Assembly: GCA_038200275.1 (NCBI GenBank)
Contig: JBBPYC010000003.1
Span: forward strand, 23,960-87,959
Length of the DNA stretch: 64,000 bases
Direction: 5' to 3'
DNA from: JBBPYC01 sp038200275
Lineage (GTDB): Bacteria > Pseudomonadota > Gammaproteobacteria > Burkholderiales > Burkholderiaceae_C
This document shows, piece after piece, positions 63,035-64,000 of this stretch. The first letter of the stretch is position 1. Every line of letters starts with the position of its first letter. The translations under genes and the position numbers were made by a program. The notes beneath the pieces are model-generated. The model made no database searches. It saw only the letters and a list, made by a program, of their open reading frames with translations, and was not told where the DNA came from.

Positions 63035-64000
63035 TCAGCTTTGCAGTGCAGCCCACATCTCCTTGTCGCGCTCGGCGGTCCAGATGCGCGGGTTCTTGAC
63101 ACCGGATGCTTCGTCATAGGCACGGCTCACGTCGAACGGCAGGCAGTGCTCGTAGATGAATACGTGGCCGAACAGCGGATCCATCGACTGGCGCGTGTGC
63201 GCCATCGCGTCCTTCAAGTCCATCCCTTTGGCAGCGGCTTCCTTGCCCGCTTTGAACAACGTCTCGACCCAGCGCTTGGTGTAGTCGATCGCCTTGTTTA
63301 CATCCGCACTGCCTTTCATCGCTTCCCCGCGGCCCGGCACGATCGCCTCAGCGTTCAATGCACGCAGGGCTTCGAGCGCGGCCGGCCATTCTTCGAGCTG
63401 CGCATCACCGGTGTAGACGCCGGCTTCGTATTCGACCAGATCGCCCGAGAACAGCACTTTTTCTTCCTCGACCCAGGCGATCGTGTCGCCGCGCGTGTGG
63501 CCGTGGCCCGGCGACCAGATCTGCACCTTGACGCCGCCCAAGTCAACTGTGAGCTTGCCGGGCGCTTCGCCTTTCGTTGCATCGCCACCACCAATCACGA
63601 GCGTGGGCCAGGTCAGTCCAGGCACCTGGTCACCGCCGCGAAACAGGCGCGGGAAGCGCTCCATCTCGGACTTCATGTCCTGCGCACCACGCTCGATGAT
63701 CAGCTCATAGGTGCCTTGAGAGGCGATTACCTCAGTCGCACCTTCGGCCACGTAAGCACTGGCACCCAGCACACGCACCGCGTGATAGTGCGTCAGCAGC
63801 ACGTACTTGATCGGTTTGTCGCTGATCTTGCGAATCTCGCGAATCAGGTCGCGTGCCATGTCGGGTGTGGCGGTCGTGTCGCTGACCATCACGTACTTTT
63901 CGCCGATGATCACACCCGAGTTCGGATCGCCTTCCGCGGTGTAGGCCCAGCAGTGCTTGCTGAGCTGCTCGAACGTGATCTTCTTTTCCGTCAGATCGGC
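63035..64000 (-). CDS. Metallo-beta-lactamase-fold hydrolase, 5' end beyond window
   Basis: At least 321 residues; the frame is open to the right edge, so the start lies outside. Order: GVIIGEKYVMVSDTTATP, the metal loop YVLLTHYHAVRVLGASAY, GHGHTRGDTIAWV, LFSGDLVEYEAGVY, EAIVPGRGEAM, and a long helical C-terminus ending RIWTAERDKEMWAALQS. The usual HxHxDH reads HYHAVR and the late PGHG reads PGRG, so several zinc ligands are replaced. I recall this variant as a conserved Burkholderiales group, so it is probably an altered metal site rather than decay. Substrate unknown. Confidence 0.88.
   Translation of the reverse strand, partial: ADLTEKKITFEQLSKHCWAYTAEGDPNSGVIIGEKYVMVSDTTATPDMARDLIREIRKISDKPIKYVLLTHYHAVRVLGASAYVAEGATEVIASQGTYELIIERGAQDMKSEMERFPRLFRGGDQVPGLTWPTLVIGGGDATKGEAPGKLTVDLGGVKVQIWSPGHGHTRGDTIAWVEEEKVLFSGDLVEYEAGVYTGDAQLEEWPAALEALRALNAEAIVPGRGEAMKGSADVNKAIDYTKRWVETLFKAGKEAAAKGMDLKDAMAHTRQSMDPLFGHVFIYEHCLPFDVSRAYDEASGVKNPRIWTAERDKEMWAALQS

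Overview
The window is a high-GC, densely packed piece of a bacterial chromosome. It most resembles a betaproteobacterium of the order Burkholderiales, probably close to Comamonadaceae. This rests on pepN directly followed by fbp, the guaB / LysM-BON / guaA cluster, a complete rimP-nusA-infB-rbfA-truB-typA operon, the TadA-hydrolase fusion, and a short dispersed repeat (17-bp inverted-repeat head, about 60 bp in all) like those I remember from Comamonadaceae genomes. Placement is from gene content only; no database was searched. I see no tRNA, rRNA, CRISPR array or prophage.

Layout. 1-5.8 kb: ybaK (cut by the edge), tas, a CYTH-CHAD protein, an acyl-CoA synthetase and a divergent alpha/beta hydrolase. 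5.9-11.6 kb: prfB with its +1 frameshift site, a Phd-VapC type toxin-antitoxin pair, pepN and fbp. 11.6-19.6 kb: a 2-hydroxyacid dehydrogenase, an MFS transporter, and an acyl-CoA catabolism block (3-hydroxyacyl-CoA dehydrogenase, enoyl-CoA hydratase/isomerase, Crp/Fnr regulator, APH-type kinase, acyl-CoA dehydrogenase). 19.6-24.8 kb: a His-tailed EamA transporter, an LD-carboxypeptidase, the tadA fusion, a small membrane protein, and an exported protein made largely of 9-residue repeats. 24.9-28.7 kb: guaA, kbp-like, guaB. 28.8-31.2 kb: small exported proteins, rnfH-ratA and divergent smpB. 31.2-40.9 kb: an EamA transporter and the translation operon. 41-46.9 kb: yejABEF-type peptide uptake. 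46.9-53 kb: fabI, a periplasmic-type ATP-dependent DNA ligase, ackA, a zeta-like kinase with an overlapping small gene, rluE and a DUF2237 gene. 53-54 kb: a decayed IS481-type transposase. 54-59.3 kb: glmS and glmU around an aldo/keto reductase, then a lipoprotein. 59.3-64 kb: a membrane protein of unknown role, a small Cys-rich exported peptide, an MscS channel, a decayed vanadium haloperoxidase, and a metallo-beta-lactamase-fold protein cut by the right edge.

Most of the window is core metabolism and translation. The least ordinary parts are these. The dispersed repeat occurs in at least nine recognisable copies, four of them read through inside conserved genes and one supplying the ackA stop codon. 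The exported nonapeptide-repeat protein has no assigned function. The zeta-like kinase has a small overlapping partner with its own ribosome binding site. The TadA fusion carries a hydrolase-like domain without its nucleophile motif. The window-edge metallo-hydrolase lacks several standard zinc ligands.
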